This document shows positions 1 through 13,843 of a stretch of 64,000 nucleotides of DNA, one piece after another. The stretch comes from Aculops lycopersici. Lineage: Eukaryota > Arthropoda > Arachnida > Trombidiformes > Eriophyidae. The notes below the pieces were generated by a model. The model saw nothing but the letters and a program-made list of their open reading frames with translations, did not search any database and had not been told where the DNA came from. The translations under genes and the position numbers were made by a program. The stretch covers positions 5,277,010 through 5,341,009 of the forward strand of contig WNKI01000001.1 in NCBI GenBank assembly GCA_015350385.1, given 5' to 3'. Position 1 is the first letter of the stretch, and each line of letters opens with the position of its first letter.

Positions 1-972
1 CTCCCCTCGTTTGCCTGAGTGGAAATACGAAACCGAAAGTCCTCTTCTCGCTGCCTCTACCTGTGGTTTGTTTTTGTGGTTATGAAAAGTAAATATGCAA
101 AAATGGAAATTGAAAGTGAAAAAACAATTTCATTTTTTCCATCTCTCAATCTCAACTCATCGGTCGATCACAATAGCAAGCTGAGAAATATAATACTATT
201 AGATTCCCACACGAGAGACGGGGATATAATTTTCAGCGGAGGAGTGAGGAGGAAACAAATATACAAAGTAGTAGGATAATAATAATAAGAGGAAGATTGG
301 ATTTTGTGATAGGCGCCGGACTCAAGCTGCGCCAACAAGTTGGAGTGGAGAAAGTTTTCAGGGGAGAGGGCGAGAGAAAAAATCTTTCTCTCCTGTATTT
401 CTTTCACCTGAAAAATACACTTGGCATTTGGGGTAATTGAGTGATGATCAGATTCCAAACCACGGCCAGACGATTGGTGCGAGTTTCTGGTGTATCTGTG
501 TTGGTGTGTGCGTGCGAATCACAGGTGAGCATGAGCAACCACTTGTTTGCTTCCTCCCTCTCTCGAATTCGAATCAAAATCTACCAGTGTCCTTAGCCAA
601 CTTTCTTCTATTACATTGGCCCCAAGTGAACTGTGACTTTTTCCCTCGAACACCTGTGATTCTTGTCTCCAATTTCTACAAAGAAAGAGGCAGGAAAATC
701 ATGTCTTGTCATCATTTGAACCAGATTTAGAGCTAATAATAACCAATTGCGACTTGCTCTCTCACTCGTCCAATTGGTTTGCCGCCTCGCTGGCCACACG
801 ACAAGCTATCAATCAATTGTAGGTGGTTTTCTATTCTGTACTTCTCTATTCTGTTCCCGGCCCCAATCACTCGGTGGAAGCGGCAGTTGGTACACTTGAA
901 TTCTGTGATTCTGTGACACCAGCTTCTCCGTCGTGGTTCCCACCACGAGAACCACGACCGCCACACACACAA

Positions 973-1007
973 CAGCAGCAGCAGCAGCAGCGGCGGCGGC
1001 GGCGGCG
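973..1007. repeat. (CAG)n followed by (CGG)n microsatellite
   Basis: Six CAG units run directly into about six CGG units. Read as protein this gives poly-Gln/poly-Arg or poly-Ala artefacts, so the overlapping open frames are not taken as genes. Confidence 0.9.
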
Positions 1008-2039
1008 TCAATAGGATGACACAATTGAATTTGGCGCACACTTGTTGCTTGTCCGCTCAGCTGGCCTACCTGGTGCTACCTGCCCACTACCGGCGCGCGA
1101 GAGAGTGGTCATCGAGGCGAACCTTAATTCTCAGGCAACTTTATCGGCTGGCTGGTTTCTGTGTTGCCGTTGCCGTTGTTGCTGTTGCTGTTGTTGTTCA
1201 TTGTCACCGTGTCCGCCGGTGGCTATTAAATCTTGCCGCCGCCGCCTCTACTTCTGCTGTCCACCGCCCACCATTAAGTGTGTGCACTCTATCGATTGCT
1301 CGATCAATCGTTCTCGTTCGGACCAAAGAGACGGATAATCACAATTTGAGGGCTTGAGTTTGCGAGGAGGAAAGAAGAAAGGAAAGAGGAGGAAGAAGGA
1401 GAAGAAGAAGAAGCGGAATTATATTGTATGTGTCTGTTGGTTTGCGGCTACCGAGGGATCAATTTGTGATTGGATTTGATCTGGAGCTCGGCGCTACCAT
1501 TTTCGTGAACCACCGTGGCTCCAACAAATCGGTTGATAGAGAGCAGAGTGGACACTGGAAACTGGACACTGGATTGCGAATAGTGGACAGTGGAGGTAAA
1601 GCTAAAGCTACAGGACAAGGTAAAGGTGAGGTAGACAAGAGGGAGAAGGCGGCGAGATTTAATAACCGCAGCGCGGCAACAGTGGCCAGCACGCTGACAA
1701 TGAAAAAACCGGCAACCGCGGGATTAAATTGGGATTGGATTTGATTTGGCGCTCACGATTTTTGTCTACCGTCCGCTTGTATGTCTCTCCGTCTGTCTGT
1801 CTTTTTCGAGTGAGGAAACCAAGTGAGGAAAATTGGAGGCCCTCAAAAAGTGGGAAAGATGCTCACATTATTATGCAAGATTATCGTTGGAGCAGATCGG
1901 CTCCAGGTAAGAATCGAAGATGCTGACAATGGGTTCTGTGTGCCGTGCGATCAAGACGATAAGCAATTCGTGTGTTTGCGGCTTCACCTGGCGGCGGCGT
2001 TTGTGTGTGTCTCTCCGTTTCCTCACAGTGGCATTTTCG

Positions 2040-2062
2040 TCTCTCTCTCTCTCTCTCTCTGT
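2040..2062. repeat. (CT)n microsatellite
   Basis: An uninterrupted CT tract. A matching GA tract lies about 125 bases downstream, so the two could pair as an imperfect inverted repeat. Confidence 0.85.
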
Positions 2063-2183
2063 CTCTGTATTTCTGTTTTTCTCAAAGACACTTTGCCAGA
2101 GTCCAGCGCATTAGCATGTTCCTTTCCAAATCTTGAGGCTAGTTTTGCCTGCAAAAAAGCCAACTGCTAAGCAATAGATGGAA

Positions 2184-2203
2184 AGAGAGAGAGAGAGAGA
2201 GAG
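2184..2203. repeat. (GA)n microsatellite
   Basis: An uninterrupted GA tract, followed by GATA-rich short repeats around 2354-2402. Confidence 0.85.
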
Positions 2204-2664
2204 TATACTCTTCGTAAGGACATTGAAATGGGCAACCACAAGTAAGTCATGCAAAGCCAAGGCAAATGGTATTTGTATGGAAGGACAAGCAAACTCTCGT
2301 AGAGCTTAGGGCATAAATCAGCTCGCCAACAAAACGGACACTCGCAAGAGACTAGATAGATAGATAGAGAGACATAGACGAGAGACACGGATAGATAGAT
2401 AGTGTAGTTGGCAGGACCTCGGCGAAAAGCATAAAACATTCCACTTGTGCGCTGCCAAATTATCGCTCACTTCACTTTGAGACAGTTTATGTATACAGCG
2501 TGTGGTTTGCTTTACTTTTTCCCTGGCCCGCTCTACTGGTGCAGCTAAAATTTGGCACCATTAAGCTGATGATGACGATGAGATCTTGCTGAATTTAGTG
2601 CGCACTCACTTCACTTTATGTGATACTCACTTAACACAAAAATCCTCTGCTAATACCACTACTG

Positions 2665-2690
2665 CCACCACCACCACCACCACCACCACA
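2665..2690. repeat. (CCA)n microsatellite
   Basis: About eight CCA/CAC units in tandem. Confidence 0.85.
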
Positions 2691-3230
2691 ATCACCACTG
2701 ATGCTGCCATTGCCAGAGTTATGTTTGTAGATGCTACACCATTTTCCTCGCCAGTTGTATAAATCAACAGAGCGAATTAGAGAATTAGATCAGCGAAAAG
2801 AGCAACAGGTTGACCTCGAGCTACTGTCGCTCGTCGGCGGCCGCTGTTGGCGTCGCCACCGCAGGCCCCACTCTTTGCGACCACACACGCGCGTCTCACC
2901 TCTGGCCCCAATTAATTAGAAACTTTTTTCTCTGGCTTCAGGTAAAGTTGCGACAGTTTTTTCTGATGGAAGCGGGAAACCGATAAAAGGCCACCACCAC
3001 CGCTATCGCGTTTTTGGTCTAAAAAATCCAGACCTGCGGCGCGCGCCAAGGTGAATGCTCAATGAATTGCAACTCGCGCTGCGTCTCTATCGTGGCCATT
3101 GGAGCGATCGCAATCGCTGCGCGCACTTCAAGCTGCTTGGTCGGCCGGTTGGTTGAGCAATCAAGTTGGCTGACTCCGGCAACCTGTTGAATGAACCAGC
3201 CAACCAGTGAGCTCTTAAAGTTTGACTTTT

Positions 3231-3255
3231 CAACTCAACTCAACTCAACTCAACT
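3231..3255. repeat. (CAACT)n pentanucleotide repeat
   Basis: Five tandem CAACT units, grading into AAGTC-like units. Confidence 0.85.
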
Positions 3256-4054
3256 CGAGTCAAGTCAAGTGGAGAAGTCGGCGAGGGAGCCGGCGACTTT
3301 TTGTCGCTCAATTTGCGAGAGTGACAAAATGAAGAAAAAAGGTCGCCCTCGTTCGCTAGTTTGCGCCCGGAAACGCGATAAGGTTTTAAGTTTAGTTTTA
3401 GTGTATTTAGTTGCGAGCTTATAGTGTTGGCCACCACTAACTCTGTGTGGCATCGCCACTTAGATAAAGAAAAGAGCAAGCCTCTCGCCAGCTTGTGGGT
3501 CCGAGCGAGCATCTGTCTCCAAAATAAAAAAGAATAAAAAGAATAAACCCAAGCCGCGTCTTCCTGTCATGCATGGCCCGACTGCAACACGGTGTGGCCA
3601 CAGAGAGACTCTCTTTGTCGACTCAGGGCAGGGGCCTTTGCTCAGCAAACGGCAAACAGCGAAGGAGGAAGTTTGAGAGGATAGATAGATTGTGGTTGGC
3701 GCCAACAGACACTAACTAGTTACTTAAAACGGCCGAGTAAATGGTCGTAAATTTGCGACAAAATTATCAAGTAGCAGGCGAGAGGGCGATGCTTTTTTGC
3801 GACGCTTTTTTGCGACGCGCTTTGCGACGCAGCAGCCCCTTGCGCCGCCATCAGAGGGAAAAAAGATCGTCTCGCTTGCTCTCTGATCTGTCCATTGGAA
3901 CTAATGTAAATGGCGCGACCATTCGACAAACCGACAAACCGACCAACTGACTGACTGACTGACTGTCGAAGTTCCGCCGCAAGCAACAAGTTTAAAAGTT
4001 TTGCCTTACGAATGGATTTGCCTTTATTCCAGTTGGCATACGAAATGCAAAAAA

Positions 4055-4077
4055 GTCGTCGTCGTCGTCGTCGTCGT
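4055..4077. repeat. (GTC)n microsatellite
   Basis: Seven or more GTC units. They create a spurious Arg-run on the minus strand. Confidence 0.85.
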
Positions 4078-6400
4078 GCGCTCATTTGGGGCCTTTAATG
4101 GGAAGTGGAATCGATTTCAGGCGCAAATGTGTGCGCTACAAGTGCTACTATTTTCCATCTCCCCGTGAGTAGCGATTGCCCATTTGAATGTGCGCGTGTG
4201 AGATACTCGCTGGATGCACCTGACTCCCGTGACTTTCAAAACCTCGAGTGCTCACCTGGCGCACACTCGAATGGGAATTCGAAACTCAAATGGCACTGCT
4301 ACCTCCAGGGGGTCCAAACACCAGGAGGTAGGTGAAAAGTGAGTGTTTGCTGCAAAGTTTGTTTCGTTTGATGGTAACATTAGAGAGTCTATCTCTGTGT
4401 TTTAAAATCCAATGAGTGGATTTGAATTTAACTGGCGAGTGGCGACTTGCGAGTCTTGAGGACGTCGCGCTTCGGGCTCCTCCACTTTACTGTCAAGAGG
4501 CAGGCGGCAGGGAAATCGGGCAAGCGGCAACAGTGGCAAGTGGCCATGGATGGCCAACAAGGGACGCCGCCGCCTCTAATGAGTAGTCGCATTTGCGGTG
4601 CCGCTCGGTCGGGTGTGTTACAGTTGCGAGCGGGCGAGTGGGCGGGACGGGAAGGGAGAGAGGAAACATTATTCGACAACATTAGCGCGCGGCTCGTGCA
4701 AATGCTCTTTCCTAATCTGTGTTCTCTAAATTACAGACTGCAACCAACAAATCCACAAACACCAACAACACGATGATGTCGTCTCCAGTTGGGATGGCAA
4801 CTTTTGTGCATGCAAAGCTTCCCCAAAGAGACTCAGCAACAGCTACAGCTCTAGCTACAGATTTTGTAAGGCAAAAGGATGCATACAAGTTGACGCGATG
4901 ACTAATGCAATTGTTCAATTGACGATGGCTGCAGATTATACACTCCGTAGATGTCCACTTAATTCCATCATCTAAAGTTACCACTGAACCACTACAACTA
5001 CTACAACCACTACTACTACTATTACCAGCGACTACCAGCGACTACCCGCGACTACCAAAGAGCAGCAGCCGATTGAAAAGCGCACCTTTTTCTCAACCAG
5101 CCAACTGGCGACGCGTGAACTCTGGTGGCTCTCTATGTGGATAGATAATTGCAGCTTACACTTGGAGTTCTGCTGCTGCTCTTTCTACCAAGCTCTTGGT
5201 GCTACTTTCAAACATGAAACTTGCGACTTCAAACTCCGAACCTTGAGTCTCCAGCTTTAATTTCTCCATTTCCGGCTGCACGAGTGCGCGATGCTCTCTT
5301 TTTCGCCATGCACCATGCCCCACGCTCCTTGCTCCACGCACCACAACGACAGACCAGAGGTCGTGAGCTTTATTCTCATTATCATCATCATCATAGAGCA
5401 ATTCTTCTCATCAACGCCTCCTCATGAACCAACCTTCCCCCGCCTCAGCTACCAAATACAATGTGCATTTGATCGGTCTGTGTGCATAGAGGCGTCGAAA
5501 TGTCGCTCGCCGTCCACTTTGCTCCCATAGTGACATTCGGAGTTGCTCAGTTGGGTAGAGCAGGAAAGTAGTGTGATGATGATGATGAAAGTGTTTGAGC
5601 ATAAAGAGCATACGACGACGACGTCGTCGACGACAACCACTGAGACTACACGAGCATAACATCAACTTATCCGATTAGGCTGAGTGGCGCCTTCTAGCGG
5701 ATGCGCCCACGACACGCCTACAAGTCAAAGAAAGAGAGAGAGAAATTAACCTCACTGTTGAGGTTAATTTTATCCCAACCGGACTGTTACCTAAAGCGAG
5801 GGACCAAAAGTAGGCGTGCCCTAAAGTGGCCGGCAACAGCAGCGCCAGCAAGCAGTGGCCTCACCTCTCTCCAGTCTCCTCTCCATGCTCACAACCAACC
5901 ACGACCAAGAGGCTAGCGAGAATAGAATGGGACAGAACAGAACAGAACAGAATAGAATAGAAAACTTCCACTAACCACTAGACGCAACATAAGACACAAG
6001 AAACAAGAGACGGAGAATGGAATACAAAACATCACACAACAACAACCACCACCACCATCTGAAGTTGGAGAAGAATGGCCGAGGGAACAATATCCTGTTT
6101 GGCGGGCGTTACGTTGCCCTGCGCCAGGTTATGTCGTCGCGGTCGTAGTCTCCCAACTTTTAGCGTCTCGATTTCACTTTTCCCTCAAAGTCGAGGCATC
6201 GGCACTCGGTTGCAAGTTGCAACACTAAAAGTGAGCAGCCAAAAGCAGAAACTAAAGGTAGAACTAGAACAAAAGGAGAGCCGAGCAAAAGAGGAACAAC
6301 AGAATTGTGGCAGCTGATGCAAGAGCCACAATAACTACCGGAATTCTTGTTCACAATTTACCTTTTTGGCTCTGGGAGACGAGAACTGAACTGATTAATC

Positions 6401-6420
6401 GGCGGCGGCGGCGGCGGCGG
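6401..6420. repeat. (GGC)n microsatellite
   Basis: About seven GGC units. Confidence 0.85.
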
Positions 6421-9400
6421 TGAGGAGATCCATTAGCATTGCAGCTCCACTCTAATTTCAGAGAAAAATACGGCGGCAGCCACCGCATTTTCTCACCACA
6501 ATCAACCCGAAGAAGTGGCTCCAACTTTTGCCCTAAATTTAGTCCGAATCTCACTCCGACTAAAAGCTACAAAAATCCCAAACCAGAAGCCTCGGGGCGA
6601 GACGCGTTGCTCGCATTCCGCTTATTGTTACGCGAGCTTGCTTCAAACTTGACCACTTTTATCCTGGCTACAGAGGGAGAATGGAGAAAGGTGCACTATT
6701 TTCGGGTAGGCCACTTGCCGCCGAAACTGCCAGCAACCAAAACTCTCACCGACTCATCTTTTCTTCCCGAAGAAAAGTTTGGCAACTGACCAAAAATAGC
6801 AACAAACCGGTAGCCACTGCTACTGTAGAAACTATCATGTTCATTAAAATTTGCAAGCTAAGGCGAGTTCATAACTTCAACAAAAGGTTGGCTGGCTTCA
6901 TAGAGAAGGACAAGCGCGACACAATGCACTTTTTGTCCGATCGATTCATCGAGATGAGCTGCAAATTGACCAGGTAAAAGTGATCAGCGGCGCATAATAA
7001 TTTACCCTCGTCCAATTCACTTATAATCTTGCATCTTTGCCGACAACTTCCGGCGCGTTAGCTTCTTGTGAATGCCATTCAACTTGCAATTTGGAAGCGA
7101 GTAGTCGGTTGCTATTTTGAAGGGAAGTCTAGAGAGCGCCCACATGTTAAGTGGGCGATTAGTAGCCACTGAGCGCTTCCGGCGCTTCAGTTTCTGAATA
7201 CTCGAGTCTTGCTTCTCATTATTGCGTAGGATGAGCTCAGTCCAACTGACGGGTTAGTCAAGTTAAGTGGCAGCGAGCGTGTGAAAGTGTCTTGCCAGCC
7301 CTCTGTGTAGCCACTTAGCCGCAACCGAGAGTGTTGACGGCTGTCGGCTAGTCAACAGGTTGTAGTGGTGGTGATGCTTTAAATTCGCTTACCTCCCAAT
7401 GAGAATGGATAACTGGTAGGGAAAAAATGTTGGCAACTCAATCCACTTAGTAACAGGTGGCCACTGGTGTTGGTGGCGTCAATAACAACTCTCGCGATCA
7501 TCTTAACAGCGAGAATGATAACATAACGGTAGCCATAGTGGTCAACATTGCAGTAGCAAAACGTTGACTCGCCACCGAGTTGATAAGTTTCATGAAAACT
7601 TATTTTGCACGCCATACGTTAAGCGAAGCCAGCAGCTACCAAATTGTAGCGCAAGTAGCAGCAGTGGCAGAAGGAGAAGGAGAAGAAGAGGAAGTCCAGT
7701 CTCACACTCAGTCCTCACTCCTCAGCCACCTCCATCCGACTACCTGTTGCTGCTAATGCCGGTGTTGTCGTGGCAAGCTAAGGGTGGTAAGCTGAAGTTG
7801 AATGGGAGAAAATTAAAATTACTCTCTCGCAATATGGTGAGCATGAGCTTGGCGCTTCTCGTTCATAAAGCTATCAGCCACGGATGGGCTAATACCGATT
7901 TAGTCGAGAAGAAATCGGCACAGCCGATGAAGACGAAGAAATAGACGACGGTTACGATGATTGAGATGATGATGATTCAATTCAGCTAGCTCACCATCAG
8001 CTCGATTCCAGGGGCGGCAGCATCAACTGGTGGCTGTTGGAAATAGATGAAACGAACGTTGTTTTGGTCTGGTCTCTTGAATTGCTACTGGACTCATTCA
8101 GAGAGAAGGCAAAGTAGCGTCGAGATCGGCGATCGCTTTTGCTAGTGCGTATTTTTTCACCTCCAAGTCTATCGAATTTTTCACTCACTTAGGCGCGAGA
8201 AAGATGGAGAGGAGCCGGCGCAGTTGCATGGCGCTGGACAGGTGAGCAAAGGGACGAGCCAGCGAATAGCCGGCAGCAAACGGGGAGATGATTGAAAATG
8301 GCTGAAAGGCAACCTGTTGCTCCTTCTGCACCTGTGGCCAGCTCACTTGTTGCGGCTACCGCGCTAGCCGCTGTGTGACTCATAAGCTCCAGGTGAAAAA
8401 CTTCTCGTTTCGTCCAACTCGCTGCAAGTTACAGATCGGAGCAAGTTACAATCCACATGGAAGTTGGATTTCTTTTTGTGTGCGACGGCAAGCATTGCTG
8501 TACCAAAACAAGCTGCAAGAGGTAAGTGAGGCGATGGATGCAACAGGTAAGCAAGTGAACGGATATTGCTAGTCGACTCACGCCAAGTATCGCGCTTCGC
8601 ATCACATCATCCCTCGTTTAAAGAGCTGGAGATCAACTAGCTAGTTTAACTTGGTGGTCGCGTTAGTTGTCGCTCTTCTGCCTGCTTGTTGGCCGGCAAA
8701 ACCGACAGGCTGACTTGAAGCCAGTCGGCTGTGAGCAGCCATCGAGCTAAATAGATTTGCAAACGTAACATGAAATCCTCTGGCGTCCATCTAATTATCA
8801 TTTCATTTCATATTGCGGCATTCGTTTCATTTCGTTTCTCCTCTCTCTCTCTTTCCCTTTCCATTGGTCAATCGTCGTCGCAACGGCAACAGGCAGTTCA
8901 TATTTCCCAGGAGTCAAGTCGAGTTAGCACCTGACTGATTTGATTTTTCCTCTCGTCTTCGGCATGAGGAGAAAGGTTTCCAAAACTTTTGGGACTATCT
9001 TGTACCATTTCAGCCCCAGAAAATTGCTTGGTGTTCGAACGTTTGACGAGCAAAGCATCTTCGCCTCGAGAAATTTAGAAAATTTTGCCTGAGAAACAAA
9101 ATGAATATTAAACAGACCAACCAAACCGCTGCCTTGGCGCGAGAAATCGTGACCATCGCTTTTGTGCGTCGCACCATCCATCTGGTATCTAGATACCTGC
9201 CAGATGATGACCAAATAGAACCAAACACACCAAGTGAACCAAATCGAAAAAGTGGCAGCCGAAAAGGTACGCAAAATTACGTAACCCATACGGTTTCATC
9301 GTCGCCGAGATCGAAAAGTTCGCCAGCTGCCAGGTAGCGAGGTGAACTGGGGAGTCGCTAGCTCGCCTTTTGTCGGTAAATTTCACTTGACTCGCTGCTG

Positions 9401-9988
9401 CTGCCGCCGCTAGCTAAGCGGGCCGAAATTTTGAATAAAACCAACAACAATAAGCGCCACTAATGAACTTGTTGCGGCTGATGATGAGGAGGAGGATGAG
9501 GATGTTGTTGTTGTCGTTAGCTCACCTGTTGCACCGAACGAGTCAATAGCCCCACTCGATGCAGTATCTTTGAAGTCGAACTCCGAGTTAGCATATCCCC
9601 AAACCAACGTTAAACGTTCATTCATTCATTAGCTCCTTGGTTACCATAAAGCCGCAGTAAGTCGGTCTTATCTCTCACCTTCCAACTAACCAGCAAAGTG
9701 ACTTTAGCTCTTGCAGGTAATCGTAGTAAGTGGGCAAAAAGAACACATAACCGACTAACAAGTGGTGAGTAGCCACTTAAACTCTGCTCCGCTCTCCTCT
9801 CCTCTCCTCCCAAACGATTGCCGCAATAACTAGCCAGAGATATTAGGAGCCGCGGATAAGATAAACTCGAGCAACAAGTGGTCGCTGCAATATCCACCGC
9901 CACCAGCAGCAGCAGCAGTTACAACAACAATATCAACCACAAGTCTGGTGTCGTGTCGCAACAAGCAGTTTAATTAATCTTTCATCGC

Positions 9989-9990
<2 letters not shown>

Positions 9991-10022
<32 letters not shown>

Positions 10023-10028
10023 AGCAGT
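9991..10028. repeat. (GCC)n microsatellite
   Basis: About twelve GCC units followed by GCAGCAG. This is the longest GC-only triplet tract in the window. Confidence 0.9.
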
Positions 10029-11398
10029 CGCCGTCAAAACCACCGCCCGAGTATTACCAGTAACCTGTTGCAAAACTCGGCGATATGAAGCCAGGGCGAA
10101 GGTGGCGTCACTTGGCGAGTTGAAGGCAACTCCGCGTCGCTTAGTGTGTTTATATTTTTAGTCTTTCCAATTGGTTGTCGTCGTTATCGTGGTAGTCTAC
10201 GTAAGTTCAAAGAGAGCAAAACTTCCTTCTGAACATCTTTTTAATATCAAAAAGAGACAAATAAAACAGCAACTAACGACTGGAGCTTCAATTAAGAAGT
10301 TGGAAACTGCGACGATTGTTGCAGTTCATTGTGGCCAAAGTCGACAGGCGGTCGAGTGGCCACCGAGGGCAAACTGTTCACTTGGGCGCCACCATTTCTG
10401 CATTCGAACCAAAACTGCCGCAGCAAACTTTCCAGGAACCCTCATGAATGCTCACTTCACCTGGCCTATCAATTAGCAACTCGCTCGATCAAATGCGGGC
10501 CACGCTTCAAGTGGCCAGCTACTGGAATATTTTAGCAGTCAACTTATGCAAAGATTTGCAGACAGCGACAACGAAACTCGAGTTGGCAAATTGGCGCTAG
10601 ACGAGGAGGGAAGGCCAGTGGCTTTGGTGGCAACTTGCAAAGGCAACCAGTGACTCGAATCATCAATCATGCGAACGAATCTCCATCGCCGCTTCTCGTG
10701 TCTTTAACGCAGCTCAAGAGTAGAGGGAACGCAAAACAGTTAGCTTACAAACTTGTATTTGTCATTGGCGATCAAGCGGCTAGTTAATTATCATAAACAT
10801 TATTAATATTTTTATTATTACATTATCAAACGAGCATGCAAATGAACAAGGGCAACTGGAGTTGCGCAACTAGTGCAACCAATGGGCTGACCGCACGTTT
10901 GGCCAGCTGCGACTCTTGGCCGACGGGAGGCCAAGTGAAAGGATCGACTGTCGTTCTTTGGCAGTTGGTTGTGCACTTGGTTGTAACTTGAATCAGCAAA
11001 TCAGCTGATTGATTGTGTCAGTCAGTCGGGCGGGCGGTTTGCCTCTCGCTCTGCGTGTAGTTAATGGGAGAATTGGGGTAGAATGAAAAAGAGCAAACAT
11101 CTGGGGCAGAGTTTTGTGCTCGCCGGTCAAATGGGAGCGCAAATCAAGAGCAGCAACGACTACGCCACCACGTTACAGCAAAGTAAAGCGAAGTGAAAAG
11201 AAGTCGTGACTCATTAGCCAGACGACCGACACAAAATCACTGCCGGCCTCTAATTGGCCGCTAATTTTGTGTTGCTCATGATGGTAATTTGCTTTGGCCA
11301 CAGGTACGAGCATCGGCTCAATCGAAGTGAGCATCGCAAAGCGAGCTCCTCTCCTCGTTGCTCATCATAATTGAATTGCTAGCGGGAAAACGCTAGCC

Positions 11399-11402
<4 letters not shown>

Positions 11403-11432
<30 letters not shown>
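11403..11432. repeat. (AG)n microsatellite
   Basis: Roughly fifteen AG units followed by an AT-rich TAA/ATA stretch. Confidence 0.9.
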
Positions 11433-11436
<4 letters not shown>

Positions 11437-13843
11437 ATAATAACAATCGTACTAATAATAATAATAAAAATAATTTCTCTAGAAAAATTCTCAAAACAAA
11501 AATCGGAATCAAATCTTCGGATTGATCGGATCTTCGCCTCGTTTGGCCAAGCGGAAAACTAGAAACTCTCTCAGCCACTTACGTTGTTTGTGGAAGAGGA
11601 TGGATAATCAAGCTGAAGGATGAGATGGACCAGATGCAGGTGGTTGGCGCCGGTGGCCATATTGTTGTTGCTCTTGCTACTGCTGCTGGTGCTCCTCTTA
11701 CCTGGGCATTGCATCTGCCTCTTGAATTTATCAATCAATTGGAGTGGGCTTATGTTCTGCTGGTAGGCGAGAGGTAAGTTTTTACAGGTTGCAACAGGTG
11801 AGTTCTGGCCGCGCGCCATGGACGCCATTTCACCTGTTGAAACTTTCAGGTATCAATAGAAAGGGAGAGAGAGGGAGAGAGGCGAGCGTGTGAGAAAGAG
11901 AATAAGTTTTTCTCGTTGCTATTCACAGACGAGAGATGGATGTGATTGTTGTTGCCTCCTTGTTTTTAACATGGTCACTTTTGTAAATGTTGTAAATTAA
12001 CCTGCCCAGAAGAAGTATGCGGGCGCCAGTTGGTTTCTCTCGGCTCTTATTTGGTTCTCCGGTTACCAATGCCTATTCTGTTCTTAAGTTGAAAGAACTA
12101 AACTTCCCCACCTCAACTTTAGTGAGTTTTGTTAGGTCAACGAGAAAAGGTGAAAGAATTTACCTGGCGCGTTGCTAGCCTCTAATTAGACGAGCTCGAG
12201 AGGGAGGCGCCATCTGTATTTCGAATTGTGATTCCATCGTAGTTTTTTTCCATCAAAGCAATGAAAGCATTTGGTTCAATGTCCCTGCTGGCCAATGGAT
12301 GTCCTGTTGCGAGCAACCGGCGAGAAGACTGTCGCTGTAGTTGTAGTTGTTGCTGTCGTAATTAAATTGAACATCCATAAGAGACTACAACTGCATAGCA
12401 AATCAGCCGGCGAGTTGCATACAAATTTAACTCCAGTGGTCGCTATTGTGTCATGTTTTTTCGAGCAAAATGCTTCGCGAGGCATTTTGTCGCGGTTGGC
12501 CTCTTGAAGTAGACGCGCGAGCTGAGCCACTGGTGCTCTCGCAACCTGTTGCAGGGCATCTAGTTATACTTTCCTCGGCCACTTGACTAACAATGGCATT
12601 GATATTCGTGTCAACCCCGACAAATGACACGTCGAGCTTGAATGTGCCACGTGAGTTGCATAAGCAACGGCAGCGCTTCATGACGGTAGCGAGCAACAGG
12701 TTGGCACAGGCAACAGGCACTTTGGCAAGCTAGCTTACCAACCTGAAAGAATCGGTAAACCCGTCGGTGGAAGCAACAACAGCAGCAGCGGTGTCTTGGA
12801 AAGGTGAGAGAATGGCGCAATTTGCTTGCTTGTTTACCGTTACTTACCTTTGCCATGCTTAAAGAAGAAGCGGGCGCGATTCATTTATTCCATTTGGAAA
12901 TCCTCTTACTCGTTAGTTGGTTTTACGATCACAGGCACAGTCGTTGACTTTGCTATTGCCGTCTCTGGTCATCATATCAAAGGGGAAGGTGAAATAGCGG
13001 CGAGCAAAAGGAAAGATATGAACAAGTAAAGAGACATTTGCTATTCATGTCGTGGTTTGTGCTAGATAGTTTTAAGCTCAGCTAGCGAGAGAGGGAATCG
13101 TGAGCGAGTGCGAGTGCAACCAGTTGAACTCGCTCGCAAGTCAAAGTGACGACGACGACGACCACTTGTTTGAAACTAGTGTGAATCTTGATACTCGAAA
13201 CACGATCACCGAGCCAACGGTAACTAGTTGGCCGATATTCATTGCGAGCGCGTGAAAGAATGTCAATGGATCATCCATATATCACATGTTCACGGGTTAG
13301 TCAAGGGCACTTCACCTGGGACGGTTTGTGTTTACAGGTGTGTTTACAGCAGCTCGTGCTCACTCGTGGTAAGAGATCATCAGGTTCTCGTTTCGAGCTT
13401 TGTGAACGCTTATATTTCTCTCCTCTCGCGTTGTTCCAGCAAATTGAGAGGGAGTGGAAATTCAATGGCTTTAATTCAAACTCAGATTGAATGGAGATTA
13501 AAAAGATAGATAAGAAGAGGGAAGAGGGGATTTAATTTGTGTTTGTGTGTGTGTATTTGAAGTGCGAGCAATTAATAGTCGCGTTTTTGTTGCTGTTGCT
13601 AACGCACTTGTTCGATCATTCGAGTTTAGATCGGCGGAAAAATTCTTTACTGCTCCCTTGCACCGACCACGTAGATTTTGCATCCATATCGAATGGCCCT
13701 TTTAGTACTTTGTAGTTGGGGCAAGAAGCCAGGTAAAATTAAGCATATTTACCCTCTCTATCTCTCTGAACTCTCGGCTCCACCTCAAGCTTACCAACCA
13801 AAATAAATGACGAGCTAGTGAGTCTGTGCACGAAAGCCCTTCC

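Larger units (their letters stand above)
1..13843. other. Long gene-free region with microsatellites and recurring E-box-like 8-mers
   Basis: No open frame here resembles a known protein. The open frames are short (at most about 126 codons), often low in complexity (Arg-, Gln- or Ser-runs from triplet repeats), and lie over each other on both strands. The sequence holds many short tandem repeats and an unusual density of CAACAGGT/ACCTGTTG (12 copies in this stretch, listed in the findings). It could be intergenic or intronic DNA of a large gene lying outside the window, or a cis-regulatory region. I found no convincing tRNA, exon or transposon in it, but short exons of an outside gene cannot be excluded by eye. 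Confidence 0.6.

Noticed and set aside
823..1014. Frames with poly-Gln/poly-Arg in the left arm
   Set aside because: Produced by a CAG/CGG microsatellite; the same bases give different homopolymers in other frames.
5620..5640. CGACGACGTCGTCG palindrome in the left arm
   Set aside because: Embedded in triplet-repeat DNA where such palindromes arise easily; no gene nearby to give it meaning.
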